64,000 nucleotides of DNA from Erythrobacter sp. SD-21 (GCF_000181515.1 NZ_ABCG01000001.1:434001-498000), one strand, 5' to 3'. Shown: positions 9,606 to 19,359, counted from the stretch's first letter. Made by a program: numbers and translations. Notes: generated from the letters alone by a model not told the origin.

Positions 9606-10892
9606 GTGGCCGACAAGCAGGCAACTCTCAATCTCGGCGATCAGGCCCAGGACTTCCCCGTACTGGAGGGAAGCGTCGGACCCGACGTTATCGACATCCG
9701 CAAGCTCTACGGGGCGACCGGCAAGTTCACCTACGATCCGGGCTACAAGTCCACTGCAAGCTGCGAAAGTGCGCTCACCTATATCGACGGTGAAGCCGGC
9801 GTCCTGCTGCACCGCGGCTATCCGATCGGCCAGCTCGCCGAACACTCCAGCTTAATGGAAGTCGCCTACCTCCTGCTCAACGGCGAACTGCCGAACCGAG
9901 ACGAGCTCGACGATTTCGACAACACGATCACGCGCCACACCATGGTGCACGACCAGCTGCGCCAGTTCTACCAGGGCTTCCGCCGTGATGCGCACCCGAT
10001 GGCCATCATGTGCGGCGTGGTCGGCGCGCTGTCCGCGTTCTATCACGACAGCACCGACATCTCCGATCCCGAACAGCGCAAGATCGCCAGCCACCGTCTC
10101 ATCGCCAAGATGCCGACGATTGCGGCGATGGCGTACAAATATGCGGTCGGCCAGCCCTTCATGCAGCCGAAGAACGACCTCAGCTACACGGGCAACTTCC
10201 TGCGTATGACCTTCGGCGTTCCGGCCGAAGAGTATGAAGTGCACCCTGCAATCGAGAAGGCGATGGACCGGATCTTCATCCTCCATGCCGATCACGAACA
10301 GAACGCTTCTACCTCGACCGTGCGCCTTGCCGGTTCGTCGGGCGCGAACCCCTTCGCCTGCATCGCGGCCGGCATCGCCTGCCTGTGGGGCCCGGCGCAT
10401 GGCGGCGCGAACGAAGCGGCGCTCAACATGCTGCAGGAAATCGGCTCGCCCGATCGCATCCCGCACTACATCGAACGCGCCAAGGACAAGAACGACCCGT
10501 TCCGCCTGATGGGCTTCGGTCACCGCGTCTACAAGAACTACGACCCGCGCGCGACGGTCATGCAGCAGACGCTGCGCGAAGTGTTCGAAGCGCTCAACGT
10601 CAGCGACCCGGTCTTCGAAACCGCTCTACAACTGGAAGAGCTTGCGCTGAACGACGATTACTTCAAGGAAAAGAAGCTCTTCCCGAACGTGGACTTCTAC
10701 TCGGGTATCATCCTGAATTCGATCGGCTTCCCGACGACCATGTTCACCGCGCTCTTCGCCCTCGCCCGGACCGTGGGCTGGGTCGCGCAGTGGAACGAGA
10801 TGATTTCGGATCCCGGCCAGGTCATCGGCCGTCCGCGCCAGCTCTATACCGGCCCGACGGAGCGCGATTATACGCCCATCGGCCAGCGCTGA
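9606..10892 (+). CDS. gltA: Citrate synthase (type II)
   Basis: A 428-residue enzyme that condenses oxaloacetate with acetyl-CoA in the TCA cycle. The catalytic residues are visible: His in [13 protein letters not shown], His in [14 protein letters not shown] and Asp in NVDFYSG. The start is a GTG at 9606 with a strong AAGGAGA Shine-Dalgarno immediately upstream; no suitable ATG is near. Length fits the hexameric, NADH-sensitive bacterial type. A strong terminator follows. Confidence 0.96.
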   Translation: MADKQATLNLGDQAQDFPVLEGSVGPDVIDIRKLYGATGKFTYDPGYKSTASCESALTYIDGEAGVLLHRGYPIGQLAEHSSLMEVAYLLLNGELPNRDELDDFDNTITRHTMVHDQLRQFYQGFRRDAHPMAIMCGVVGALSAFYHDSTDISDPEQRKIASHRLIAKMPTIAAMAYKYAVGQPFMQPKNDLSYTGNFLRMTFGVPAEEYEVHPAIEKAMDRIFILHADHEQNASTSTVRLAGSSGANPFACIAAGIACLWGPAHGGANEAALNMLQEIGSPDRIPHYIERAKDKNDPFRLMGFGHRVYKNYDPRATVMQQTLREVFEALNVSDPVFETALQLEELALNDDYFKEKKLFPNVDFYSGIILNSIGFPTTMFTALFALARTVGWVAQWNEMISDPGQVIGRPRQLYTGPTERDYTPIGQR

Positions 10893-10916
10893 GTTCGCTA
10901 GCAACTATAAGGATCA

Positions 10917-10939
10917 GGGGCGCTTCGGCGCCCCTTTTT
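10917..10939. terminator. Strong intrinsic terminator after gltA
   Basis: GGGGCGC-TTCG-GCGCCCC is a perfect 7-base-pair stem with a UUCG tetraloop, followed by TTTTT at 10935-10939. It lies between convergent gltA and the kinase-like gene ending at 10947. The T-tract favours termination of gltA transcripts. Confidence 0.93.
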
Positions 10940-10946
10940 CATGGCC

Positions 10947-12317
10947 TCAACCCGCTTCTTTGGAGCCAGCTGGGACTGACAAAGTGAAGCGAGCACCCTG
11001 ACCGGGAGCGCTTTCCACCGTCAGGTCGCCGCCCATGGCCCGCGCTATCCGGCGCGAGATGTAGAGGCCGAGACCCGATCCGCCGTCTTCTCCGCGGCCG
11101 AGGCGTTCGAATTTCTCGAACACCTTCTCCTGTTGCTCCTCATCGAGCCCATAGCCCTGATCGGCGACGGTAATCGTCGCCCGCTCGCCAATCTCGTCGA
11201 GCCTAATCCAGACGCGGCTCTTTTCCGGCGAATAGCGGATGGCGTTGCCGATAAGGTTGAGCAGGACCTGCAGGACCCGTCTGAACTCGGCGACGGCTAG
11301 TTGGCTTTCACCCTCGGGCGGAGGATCGAGCGTAATGTCGCGTTCGGCAGCGCGCACACCGAGGATGCCGCAGGCGCGCCGCGCAACATCGGCAAGGTCG
11401 ATGTGGTCGGGAGCGGTGGAAAAGTCCTCCGCTTCCACCACTTCGAGATCCGCCAAATCGTCGATCAGCCCGAGAAGGTGCTGGCCTGCGCTCGCGATAT
11501 CGGCGGCATATTCGCTGTATTCGTCCTTGAGCGGGCCTGCGAGCTTGGTGCGGATTGTTTCCGCGTTGGCGATGATCCTGTTGACCGGCTGCCTGAGCAC
11601 CGGGGTTAGATCGCGTCCGAGTGATGGTGTGCGAGCCGCTGCCTGGCCGATAGCCCTGAGCGGTTCGTTTGCGCTCAGGTGCAGAACGAAACCTGCGCTT
11701 CCCGGTTCTGGCTGGCCCAGCGGCTCGAGAAATGCCGTCCATTGCCGCTTTGATCCGGCCATCCGGCATGCCGCACCGTCGAGCAGGCGCCAGTGAGCTG
11801 GCTGTTCGAGGACATTACCGGTCAGTGTGACGAAATCTGTCCACGGTCGCCCGATCCCCTTCGCCGCAATGCCGACGAATTCGACGAGGTCGGGAGCGTC
11901 GCTCTCTATTGAAAGGATGCGCTGGCCCGGGTCGAGCCGCGCCGTGCACTCGGCCAGATGGCGATTGATTTCGGTCTGTCGCTGGGCTGCTTTCGTTTCG
12001 GCTTCCGGGGCGACGTCCTCCACCTGCCAGTTCGAAATAGCGATCTCGCATCCTGCGGCTTCGTCGAATCCAGGCGAGATGTCGGCCCAGGCGGTTACGC
12101 GCTCGTGGTCTTGGCTTGCGCTGAACTGGCGCGAAAGACGCAGACCGTACTCACGCGCCTTTACGACGAGGGCAAGCAATTCGGGAATGGCCAGGGTTTG
12201 TCCGAGTTCCCCTCCGCAGGCGCGGTTGAGCACTCCAAGCCTGTCATCGGCCTCGATAAGGCGATGCTCGTCGTCAGTCAGGCCGCGAGCGATATAGTGT
12301 GTGGCGACGCTGCTCAC
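10947..12317 (-). CDS. Histidine-kinase-like protein lacking the phospho-acceptor His
   Basis: A 456-residue protein with PAS-like input regions (roughly 1-220), a dimerisation region and a C-terminal HATPase domain. The ATPase domain looks intact: N box LIGNAIRYS, G1 DQGYGLDEEQQ, F box VFEKFERLG and G2 GGSGLGLYIS. The H box reads LTPVLRQPVNRII (237-249), aligning position for position with the usual LSHELRTPLNAII but with Pro239 (codon at 11601-11603) where His should be. It cannot autophosphorylate at the usual site. No membrane segment is obvious. The GTG start overlaps the stop of the preceding gene, implying coupling. It may be a pseudokinase sensor or an ATP-dependent regulator. Confidence 0.85.
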   Translation of the reverse strand: MSSVATHYIARGLTDDEHRLIEADDRLGVLNRACGGELGQTLAIPELLALVVKAREYGLRLSRQFSASQDHERVTAWADISPGFDEAAGCEIAISNWQVEDVAPEAETKAAQRQTEINRHLAECTARLDPGQRILSIESDAPDLVEFVGIAAKGIGRPWTDFVTLTGNVLEQPAHWRLLDGAACRMAGSKRQWTAFLEPLGQPEPGSAGFVLHLSANEPLRAIGQAAARTPSLGRDLTPVLRQPVNRIIANAETIRTKLAGPLKDEYSEYAADIASAGQHLLGLIDDLADLEVVEAEDFSTAPDHIDLADVARRACGILGVRAAERDITLDPPPEGESQLAVAEFRRVLQVLLNLIGNAIRYSPEKSRVWIRLDEIGERATITVADQGYGLDEEQQEKVFEKFERLGRGEDGGSGLGLYISRRIARAMGGDLTVESAPGQGARFTLSVPAGSKEAG

Positions 12318-13279
12318 GCGCCGCGCTCCAGAACCTGGACAGCGTCCAGCAACATGCCGCGCGCCGCGTCCTCATCGATGTCTTCAAGGCCAGCGAACGG
12401 AGCAGCGCCCGGATGCAGACGGAGGAGCAATTCGTCGATCCGCCTTGGTTCGATCCCGGACGCCCGTAGGCCAAGCGCGAGCCGTACGGTCTGACGCGCA
12501 TGGCTCGACAGGACGGCGAACTCGCGCGGCTGTCCGGAGTGGACCGACAGCGCGCTGAAGAACAGGCCGGCCCCTGCCTTGTCGAGCAGGAGGGCACTGC
12601 GAGCACCCGGCCCCGCGACAAGTCGGGCGAAAAGGGCGAGCCTTCCCGCGCTCTCGTCGTAGGCATGTCGCATCTTGCTCTCGGCACGGTCGACGGCCTC
12701 GCTGGAAGTTTCTCCGCAATAGCGGCGCCATGCGCGCAGTGTTTTGTGCAAGAGGTCTCCGGGCAGTTCGTTGAGCGGCAATTCCATGCGCCGTTGGGAC
12801 TGTGTGAATCGCGCTTGCGCTGCGAGGGCGGCCATCGCGCTGCTGGAAGTCGCGCTCTCGTCATCGGCAATCATTTTCTGAAGCAGGGGCGAAAGTACGG
12901 GGTCGAGACCGTTCTCGGCCTCCAGTCTTTCGGTCAGCTGCCATTCCAGTGCCAAGGCATGGCAATGGGCGAGAAGCGCCGGAGATGCCTGGAAATGTTC
13001 GGACAGAGCGGCTCCGTGGCGCTCGACGAAAGCATCGCGGCCTGTTTGCCCGGTGGCTTCCGCCTGCATCCGCAAAACCTGTCGCGCAAGGTGGGCCAGC
13101 ATTCCGCGGACCCGGGCGACGATTTCGTCGCTGAAGAGCGAATAGTCGGGTGCCGATAGCAAGTGACCGAGAATGGGGCCCACGCCAGCCAGCATCGCGT
13201 CGCCTCGCGCCAGTTCCAGGCGCAAGGTTTCGCTAGCCGCGCGAGCAGTGTCGTTCGAGGCGTGAGCTCGGTCCATCAT
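12314..13279 (-). CDS. Uncharacterised protein in operon with a kinase-like gene
   Basis: A 321-residue, mostly helical, Ala/Leu/Arg-rich soluble protein that I do not recognise. I see no signal peptide, membrane segment, cofactor motif or known catalytic signature. Its stop overlaps the GTG start of the kinase-like gene by 4 bases and it follows the fusion-protein gene by about 30 bases, so the three probably form one operon. No clear Shine-Dalgarno is visible; ATG codons at 13279 and 13276 and a GTG at 13282 are all possible starts. A helical partner or regulator of the kinase-like protein is a guess. Confidence 0.7.
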   Translation of the reverse strand: MMDRAHASNDTARAASETLRLELARGDAMLAGVGPILGHLLSAPDYSLFSDEIVARVRGMLAHLARQVLRMQAEATGQTGRDAFVERHGAALSEHFQASPALLAHCHALALEWQLTERLEAENGLDPVLSPLLQKMIADDESATSSSAMAALAAQARFTQSQRRMELPLNELPGDLLHKTLRAWRRYCGETSSEAVDRAESKMRHAYDESAGRLALFARLVAGPGARSALLLDKAGAGLFFSALSVHSGQPREFAVLSSHARQTVRLALGLRASGIEPRRIDELLLRLHPGAAPFAGLEDIDEDAARGMLLDAVQVLERGA

Positions 13280-13311
13280 CACGGATTTAGTGGGCTGTGG
13301 TTAATTCGCCG

Positions 13312-14490
13312 TTAGTCGCCGCGAAGGGTGGGAAAGAAGCGCGTCGCGAGCACCAAGAGGGCAATGGCTGCTGCCATTTCGGTCGAAAATCCCAAGAAAG
13401 CGGCTGGGGCAAGGAGGACGCCCAGAAGGATGCGGTCGGCATAGGTCGCCCGCCACTTCTTGCTGGAATAATTTTCACCGAGGCGAAGCAGGCCGAAGAG
13501 CACCAGGGGAACGAAGGCGCGCAGGAATCCGAATTCTTTAGGTGCGGAAATGGTCAGCAGGAGGATGAAAACCGGATCGATGGCGTGACCTAGCAGGCGG
13601 TGGAGCAGGCCGTGATTGGTCTTCGGCCTGCTGAGCTGCGCGACCCGATCGACCACACCTGCCATATGGCCGAACAGCGCAGCGAGACCGGTCATTGCAA
13701 TACCGGCGGCCGGAAAGCCGAACGCCGCAAGTCCCAGGGCCGTGATCACGGAGGCCATGGCTGCCAGGATCGGGACCGATTCTGCGGATTGGCCGAGGAT
13801 ATCGCGCGCAAGTCGTGCCCCCGCCCTTTCGGCGACGGCAAGTCCGGGCGCGCGGAAGGCGATCTTGCGACGCTGCGCATCGATCCAGCGCTTCTCGCGC
13901 GCATCGAGCTCCGCGCGGTCGGCATCTATATGCCAGTGCCCCTCACTCAACAGATCGCGATCCAGGTGGCGGATCGGACTGCCCGATTGCAGCGAAAGCC
14001 GCATCAAGGTGCTCGGGACATCTACGTCGCCCGGCAACTCCGCGAGCCGCTCGACGATCCTTCCCGGGACCAGCATCACCCCGCCCCACGCCAGTTCGAG
14101 ATCGATCCTCTCATAGCCGAGCGGCACTGCGGTATCTGCCGGAAATGCCAGCACGCCTTTGCCGGTGAGAGTTTCTTCCACTTCGGCATCGTCCGGCAAG
14201 ACACCCGGAGCGACCACGAACAGCTCGTCGTCAGCGGTCACCATTCCAGACAGGCGCGATGGGTGCCGGATAGCCCGGAACTTTATCCCGGCACTTTCCG
14301 CGCGACCCTGGAGTTCGACCACCTCTCGCTCGACCGCATCGACAAGGCAGGCCACCCGCTCACAGCCAAGCTTTATTGCAAGGTCCAGCTGTCGCTCCAC
14401 CACCATCGCGCCTGCAAACGCTGCGAAGGCTGGGCGCACAGTTCCCGGCTTGGGAGCGCAGTCCAACGTTGACAGCAAGGCGATGCGCAC
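13312..14490 (-). CDS. Nucleotidyltransferase-like/CDP-alcohol transferase-like fusion, apparently inactive
   Basis: A 392-residue protein with a GTG start. Residues 1-200 look like a nucleotidyltransferase-type alpha/beta fold, without a clear GxGxR loop. Residues about 225-390 are a membrane domain with several hydrophobic helices. The layout recalls bifunctional inositol-1-phosphate cytidylyltransferase/DIPP synthases. The stretch GHMAGVVDRVAQL falls where a CDP-alcohol phosphotransferase motif (DG..AR........G...D...D) would be, but the expected aspartates are missing. This assignment comes from eye alignment only. It leads the three-gene operon and is divergent from the TipN-like gene. 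Confidence 0.55.
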   Translation of the reverse strand: MRIALLSTLDCAPKPGTVRPAFAAFAGAMVVERQLDLAIKLGCERVACLVDAVEREVVELQGRAESAGIKFRAIRHPSRLSGMVTADDELFVVAPGVLPDDAEVEETLTGKGVLAFPADTAVPLGYERIDLELAWGGVMLVPGRIVERLAELPGDVDVPSTLMRLSLQSGSPIRHLDRDLLSEGHWHIDADRAELDAREKRWIDAQRRKIAFRAPGLAVAERAGARLARDILGQSAESVPILAAMASVITALGLAAFGFPAAGIAMTGLAALFGHMAGVVDRVAQLSRPKTNHGLLHRLLGHAIDPVFILLLTISAPKEFGFLRAFVPLVLFGLLRLGENYSSKKWRATYADRILLGVLLAPAAFLGFSTEMAAAIALLVLATRFFPTLRGD

Positions 14491-14691
14491 GAGCGCTCCT
14501 TTGTTCCGATGCGGGAGCGATTACATAGGTGGCGCGCCGTTAGCCTGCCAAGCGCAGCCGGGCAAATGCCCACCGCTTATTCCCCCACGCCGTGCCGGTC
14601 GGCCGCCATGACACGACGAACTCACCGTGCGCTGCGGCCTTCAATAGTTAACAAGGGTTTCTGGCATGGGCGATTGTGATACAAGCGCGTC
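14491..14691. promoter_or_regulatory. Divergent intergenic region
   Basis: About 200 bases separate two divergent genes and must contain both promoters. Toward the forward gene the stretch GTTAACAAGGGTTT and a GATACA element 10-20 bases before the ATG are A/T-richer than the surroundings. I could not pick a convincing -35/-10 pair. No open frame or RNA gene is supported. Confidence 0.4.
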
Positions 14692-17409
14692 ATGAGAAAA
14701 CGCTCGCATATCACTGTCGTCGAAGGCGAAAACGAGACTAACGAGGGAGCCGAACAGCTTCCCGTCACCGGAACCGAGCCCGTTGAGGAGCCGGAAAGTG
14801 TCGAAAGCTACGACGAAGAAGAGTGGTTCGAGACAGAACCGACGGCCCACAGCCGTGGATGGCTGGTTCCGTCTGTAGCGTTCCTGGCTATTGCAGGATG
14901 GACCGGTTTCTTCCTGTGGGCGAACGGTGCCGCAATGCAAGCGGGCGCCAGTGCGCATGACTGGTCGGGCTGGATCGTAAACTGGTCGGTGCCGGTCCTG
15001 CTCGTCGTGGCACTCTGGATCCTTGCTTCGCGAAATTCCACCCGTGAAACGATCCGTTACGGCGAAGTCGCGCGCTCGCTTTCCGAAGAGTCGGCACTTC
15101 TCGAACGGCGTCTTGTCACCGTTAATCGCGAACTTAGCCTTGCCCGTGAGTTTCTCGGCAACCAGTCGCGCGACCTCGAATACCTCGGCCGCAGCGCTTC
15201 GGAGAAAATTTCCGAACATGCGGACAGGCTGCAGGGCCTGATCCGCAACAATGGCGAGCAGGTAGATGCTATTGCCGGAACGAGCACTGCCGCGCTCGAG
15301 AACATGGAAAAGCTGCGCGACAATCTTCCCGTCATTGCCAATTCGGCGCGCGACGTTTCCAACCAAATCGGAGGTGCGGGACGCACGGCCCAGGACCAGC
15401 TCGGAGCGTTGGTCGCCGGGTTCGAGAGGCTTAACGAATTCGGAGAGGCGAGCGAGCGTCAGGTCGGCTCGCTCAGAAAGCGGGTGGATGAAGCCTTGGC
15501 CGCTTTCACTGCACAGTCCGAAGAACTCGAAGCCATCGTCACCAACCGTTTCGCGACCCTGGCCGACGGCAGCGAAGCCATTCGAAAAGATTTGCAAGCA
15601 CAGGAAATCGAGGCTCTTGCCGCCTTGCGCGCTCGCAGCATGGCGTTGCGCAGCGAACTCGCGGAAGCGCACGCCGCCGCCGGCGAAGAAGAAGAACAAG
15701 CGCTCGCGGCGTTGCGCGCCAACCGTGTAGCGCTCCGCAGCGAATTGGCAGAAGCCCATGCTGCGGCCGTCGAAGAAGAAGAGCAGGCGCTCGACGCAAT
15801 GCGTGTCCGCGTGAACGCGCTGCGCGACGAGGCCGCCGGCATCGCACAATCCGTGCGCGACGGAGAAGATACCGCCCTCGGAGCTTGGGGTTCGCAGGTC
15901 GAGGCGATGAAAAAGCGGCTGGAAGACGCCGTATCGCAAATCAAGGACATCGACGAAGCTGCGCTCGACGCAGCGAACGCGAAACTCCTAGCGCTTTCCG
16001 AGGAAGCGAATGCCGTCGATGGCCGCATCACCGAGCGCAACCGGATTTTCGAGGCGGAAACGCTCCGTCGCGTCGAAGCCCTGTCTACCGCCCAGGAAGA
16101 AATCGCCCTGGCACTTGAAGGGCATATGGCTGCACTCGATGACGCCATCGCTCAGCGCCGCGAGAAGCAACGCGAACAACTCGAAAGTCTTGCCAGCGAT
16201 AGCGAAGTCCTCGGGGAGCGCATCGGCTCGCTTTCGACGACCTTTAGCACCATTGCCGCCCAAGGGCACGAAGCTCGCGAAACGCTTGCCGGAGGGATCG
16301 ATGCCCTCGTTGCGCAACTCCGCAGCAGCCGCGAGGCGCTCGACGGAACCGATCAGGACCTTGCCCGACTTACCGACGCAAGCGTGCGCCTTCTCGAACT
16401 TATCCAGGCCAGCGCCAAGCAGAGCGCCGACACATTGCCCAAGGCCATGGAAGCCTCCGAAGCGAGACTCGCCGAAATCGAGCGCCGCGCCGGGGAAGTA
16501 CACACTCTGCTCGACCAGGCTCGTCTCACCGGAGAAACTCTGTCCGAGGGCATGGTCACAATCGAGGACCGGACCCGCACTGCGATGGAAGGCTTCGACG
16601 CCTTCCATCAGGACTTCGAGGGGACATCGGCACGCCGGATCGACAGCGTGGAACAGCTCCGCGCCAGCCTCGCTGGCCTTTCAAGCGACAGCCAGGCCCT
16701 TGCAGAACAGGTCCAGGGGGAATTGCGGGACGCGATCTCCACTCTCGAAGAAAAGGCTCGCCACGCTCTCGCTGCAATAGAGGACGAACAGGCTGGAAAG
16801 GTCGCGCATATCGCGGACACGATCAGCGAACGGAGCGTCGAACATATCAAGGCGGCACTGGCCGAGCGGACCGAAACCGCTCTTGCCGATCTTGATGAGG
16901 CCCGCACGCGGTCCAATGAGTCTGCCCGCGAGATGACCCAGAACCTGCGCGACCAGCTGGGCCGCTTAAACGAGCTAACCCTGAATCTGGAATCGCGAAT
17001 TGCAAGCGCTCGTGAACAGTCGACCGACAATGTCGATGGCGATTTCGCGCGGCGCGTGGCTCTGATAACGGAAAGCCTGAATTCAAGCTCGATCGATATC
17101 GCCAAGGCTCTATCGAGCGAAGTGACCGACACCGCCTGGGCCAGCTACCTGCGCGGCGACCGCGGCATCTTCACCCGCCGGGCCGTCAGGCTGCTCGACA
17201 ATTCCGAGGCGCGCGAAATCGCTGAGCTTTACGACAGCGACAGCGACTTCCGCGAACATGTGAACCGGTACATCCATGACTTCGAGGCGATGCTGCGCTC
17301 GGTGCTTGCGACCCGTGACGGCAATGCCGTCAGCGTGACGCTGCTTTCGAGCGACATGGGCAAGCTTTATGTGGTCCTTGCGCAGGCGCTGGAACGCCTC
17401 CGGCAGTAG
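14692..17409 (+). CDS. Membrane-anchored long coiled-coil protein, TipN-like
   Basis: A 905-residue protein with an acidic N-terminus, two transmembrane helices (about 57-78 and 94-112), then about 690 residues of Ala/Glu/Leu/Arg-rich coiled coil and a compact C-terminal segment (SYLRGDRGIFTRRAVRLLD ... LLSSDMGKLYVVLAQALE). This architecture and length resemble Caulobacter TipN, which marks the new cell pole and helps place the division plane and flagellum. Residues 308-394 hold three 29-residue tandem repeats. Polarity scaffolding is inferred from architecture and C-terminal resemblance; other large coiled-coil membrane proteins cannot be excluded. It ends one base before the convergent DUF1467 gene. 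Confidence 0.6.
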   Translation: MRKRSHITVVEGENETNEGAEQLPVTGTEPVEEPESVESYDEEEWFETEPTAHSRGWLVPSVAFLAIAGWTGFFLWANGAAMQAGASAHDWSGWIVNWSVPVLLVVALWILASRNSTRETIRYGEVARSLSEESALLERRLVTVNRELSLAREFLGNQSRDLEYLGRSASEKISEHADRLQGLIRNNGEQVDAIAGTSTAALENMEKLRDNLPVIANSARDVSNQIGGAGRTAQDQLGALVAGFERLNEFGEASERQVGSLRKRVDEALAAFTAQSEELEAIVTNRFATLADGSEAIRKDLQAQEIEALAALRARSMALRSELAEAHAAAGEEEEQALAALRANRVALRSELAEAHAAAVEEEEQALDAMRVRVNALRDEAAGIAQSVRDGEDTALGAWGSQVEAMKKRLEDAVSQIKDIDEAALDAANAKLLALSEEANAVDGRITERNRIFEAETLRRVEALSTAQEEIALALEGHMAALDDAIAQRREKQREQLESLASDSEVLGERIGSLSTTFSTIAAQGHEARETLAGGIDALVAQLRSSREALDGTDQDLARLTDASVRLLELIQASAKQSADTLPKAMEASEARLAEIERRAGEVHTLLDQARLTGETLSEGMVTIEDRTRTAMEGFDAFHQDFEGTSARRIDSVEQLRASLAGLSSDSQALAEQVQGELRDAISTLEEKARHALAAIEDEQAGKVAHIADTISERSVEHIKAALAERTETALADLDEARTRSNESAREMTQNLRDQLGRLNELTLNLESRIASAREQSTDNVDGDFARRVALITESLNSSSIDIAKALSSEVTDTAWASYLRGDRGIFTRRAVRLLDNSEAREIAELYDSDSDFREHVNRYIHDFEAMLRSVLATRDGNAVSVTLLSSDMGKLYVVLAQALERLRQ
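15613..15873 (+). repeat. Three tandem 87-base (29-residue) repeats in the coiled-coil gene
   Basis: Units at 15613-15699, 15700-15786 and 15787-15873 encode ALAALRARSMALRSELAEAH..., ALAALRANRVALRSELAEAH... and a diverged ALDAMRVRVNALRDE... copy. The first two are near-identical in protein and similar in DNA, suggesting recent in-frame duplication that lengthened the coiled coil. Confidence 0.85.
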
Positions 17410-17410
17410 G

Positions 17411-17695
17411 TCAGCGCGGTTCGGGACCCCAAAAGATCAGATCTTCGGCACTAATCCAGCCATAGCCGTAGTTGAGGACATAAAGCGTCGTCAGCACGAT
17501 AGCGAGCACGCTTGCCCGCTTTGCCACGAGACCGGGGCGGAAGTTTGCCGGGGCGCTATCAGCCTGTCCCGGGACTTTTTCCATACCCACTTCCTCATGC
17601 GTTTTCACGCCGAAGGGAAGCAGAACGAACGCGCTCACCACCCAGAAGAGGGCGAAGATAGCGACGATCGAAGTCCATTCCATCGGAAGCGTCAT
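17411..17695 (-). CDS. DUF1467 family small membrane protein
   Basis: A protein of about 94 residues with two hydrophobic helices (SIVAIFALFWVVSAFVLLPF and VLAIVLTTLYVLNYGYGWI) and a central GVKTHEE motif, matching the alphaproteobacterial DUF1467 family of unknown function. I start it at the ATG at 17695. A TTG at 17704 that overlaps the rnj stop (TTGA) is the alternative. It is the last gene of the long nuo-birA-coaX-rnj operon. DUF1467 next to rnj is, as I recall, a common arrangement in sphingomonads. Confidence 0.8.
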   Translation of the reverse strand: MTLPMEWTSIVAIFALFWVVSAFVLLPFGVKTHEEVGMEKVPGQADSAPANFRPGLVAKRASVLAIVLTTLYVLNYGYGWISAEDLIFWGPEPR

Positions 17696-17700
17696 GGCGC

Positions 17701-19359
17701 TCAATCCAGTCCATCGGTGGGCAGGAGAACGCGCACCTGCGGGCGCTTGCCCGACCAGCGTTGGGCGGCCCGTCGCGCGGCCAGTCGCGCAGCTTCGTGC
17801 ACCGCGCCACGCGATTTCCTGTCCGAGCCTTTCAGCTTGCCAATTGCCGAGCGGATATCCTGCATGGTCTCGGCAACGAAGTCCTCGTAGTCCTCGTCCA
17901 GCGGAAGACCGAGGCTGTCGATGATCGGGTTGAGCCGATCGTCCAGCGCGACGATAACGACGCCTTCGTGCATGATCCGGCGTCGCATGACGATGCTGTC
18001 GCCATCGGCAGGAGTGATGATATCACCATCAAGAACGAGGCGCCCTGCCCTAACCTCTGCGATCTTGCCCGGCGCGCCCGGTGCAAGGCGGACGATGTCG
18101 CCGTTTTGCTGCACCACAGCGTCGGGTATCCCATTGGCAAGCCCGAGCCGCGCCTGCTCCTGCATGTGCCGCATCTCGCCATGCACGGGAACGAGCACTT
18201 CGGGCCGTAGCCAGCCATAGAGCGCTTCCAGTTCTGGACGTCCTGGATGCCCTGATACGTGAATCATGCTTTGCCGATCGGTGACCATAGTCACGCCTTT
18301 GGAAGCCAAGCGATTCTGGACCGCGCCGATGGCAAGTTCGTTGCCGGGAATTTGGCGACTTGAGAACAGGACCACGTCACCCGAAACCAGTTCTATCGGG
18401 TGGTTGTCCTCAGAAATACGCGACAGGGCCGCGCGCGGTTCCCCCTGGCCGCCTGTTGCGAGGATCAGGACCTCTCCGCGCGGCAGAGACATCGCGGTGT
18501 CGAAATCGACCGGCTGAGGGAAGTCGGTAAGATAGCCGTTCTGCTGCGCGACATCGATGATGCGATCGAGCGAGCGACCGGCGACGCAAAGCTGGCGCCC
18601 GGTTTCTCGCGCCACCTCGCCAAGCGTGTGCAGGCGCGCGACATTGCTGGCGAAGGTCGTGACCAGCACCCGCTTGCCGCCGTGCCGCTGTGCCTCTTCC
18701 AGCAGGCCCTTGAACACCGCGCCTTCCGACCCGCTGGGCGCGGGATTGAAGACGTTGGTGCTGTCGCAAACCAGCGCAAGGACACCCTCGTCACCGATTT
18801 CCGTAAGCTCTTCTTCGGTTGTTGGTTCACCGATGATCGGGTCTTCATCGAGTTTCCAGTCACCGGTGTGGAAGATCCTGCCATGCGGCGTGTCGATCAG
18901 CAGGGCATTGCCCTCGGCGATGGAATGCGCGAGCGGGATATAGGTAACCTCAAACGGACCCACTCGGAAGCTGCCATGGTCTTCCTCGATAATGTGGAGT
19001 TCGACCGCGCTTTCGAGGTCGGCTTCCTCCAGCTTGCGCCGGACCAGTTCCGCCGTGAAAGGCGTCGCGTAAATGGGCACGCCGAGGTCGGCCGCGAAAT
19101 ACGGGACCGCGCCAATATGATCCTCATGCGCGTGGGTCAGGACGATGGCCTCGAGGTCCTGCGTGCGCTCTTCGATGAGTTCCAGATCGGCAAAGACGAG
19201 ATCGACGCCCGGATATTGTCCACCCGAAAAGCTCATGCCGAGATCGACCATCAGCCAGCGGCCCTGGCAGCCGTAGAGATTGACGTTCATCCCGATCTCG
19301 CCGGACCCGCCGAGGGCCAGGAACAGCAATTCGTCTTCGGGTTTGAAATTTTTCTTCAC
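17701..19359 (-). CDS. rnj: Ribonuclease J
   Basis: A 552-residue metallo-beta-lactamase/beta-CASP ribonuclease with 5'-exonuclease and endonuclease activity in RNA maturation and decay. The metal site is HAHEDHIG (H76, H78, D80, H81), with GDWKLDEDP and the beta-CASP part ([40 protein letters not shown]) in order. The ATG overlaps the coaX stop by 4 bases. The window therefore encodes both RNase J and RNase E, which coexist in many alphaproteobacteria. Confidence 0.94.
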   Translation of the reverse strand: MKKNFKPEDELLFLALGGSGEIGMNVNLYGCQGRWLMVDLGMSFSGGQYPGVDLVFADLELIEERTQDLEAIVLTHAHEDHIGAVPYFAADLGVPIYATPFTAELVRRKLEEADLESAVELHIIEEDHGSFRVGPFEVTYIPLAHSIAEGNALLIDTPHGRIFHTGDWKLDEDPIIGEPTTEEELTEIGDEGVLALVCDSTNVFNPAPSGSEGAVFKGLLEEAQRHGGKRVLVTTFASNVARLHTLGEVARETGRQLCVAGRSLDRIIDVAQQNGYLTDFPQPVDFDTAMSLPRGEVLILATGGQGEPRAALSRISEDNHPIELVSGDVVLFSSRQIPGNELAIGAVQNRLASKGVTMVTDRQSMIHVSGHPGRPELEALYGWLRPEVLVPVHGEMRHMQEQARLGLANGIPDAVVQQNGDIVRLAPGAPGKIAEVRAGRLVLDGDIITPADGDSIVMRRRIMHEGVVIVALDDRLNPIIDSLGLPLDEDYEDFVAETMQDIRSAIGKLKGSDRKSRGAVHEAARLAARRAAQRWSGKRPQVRVLLPTDGLD

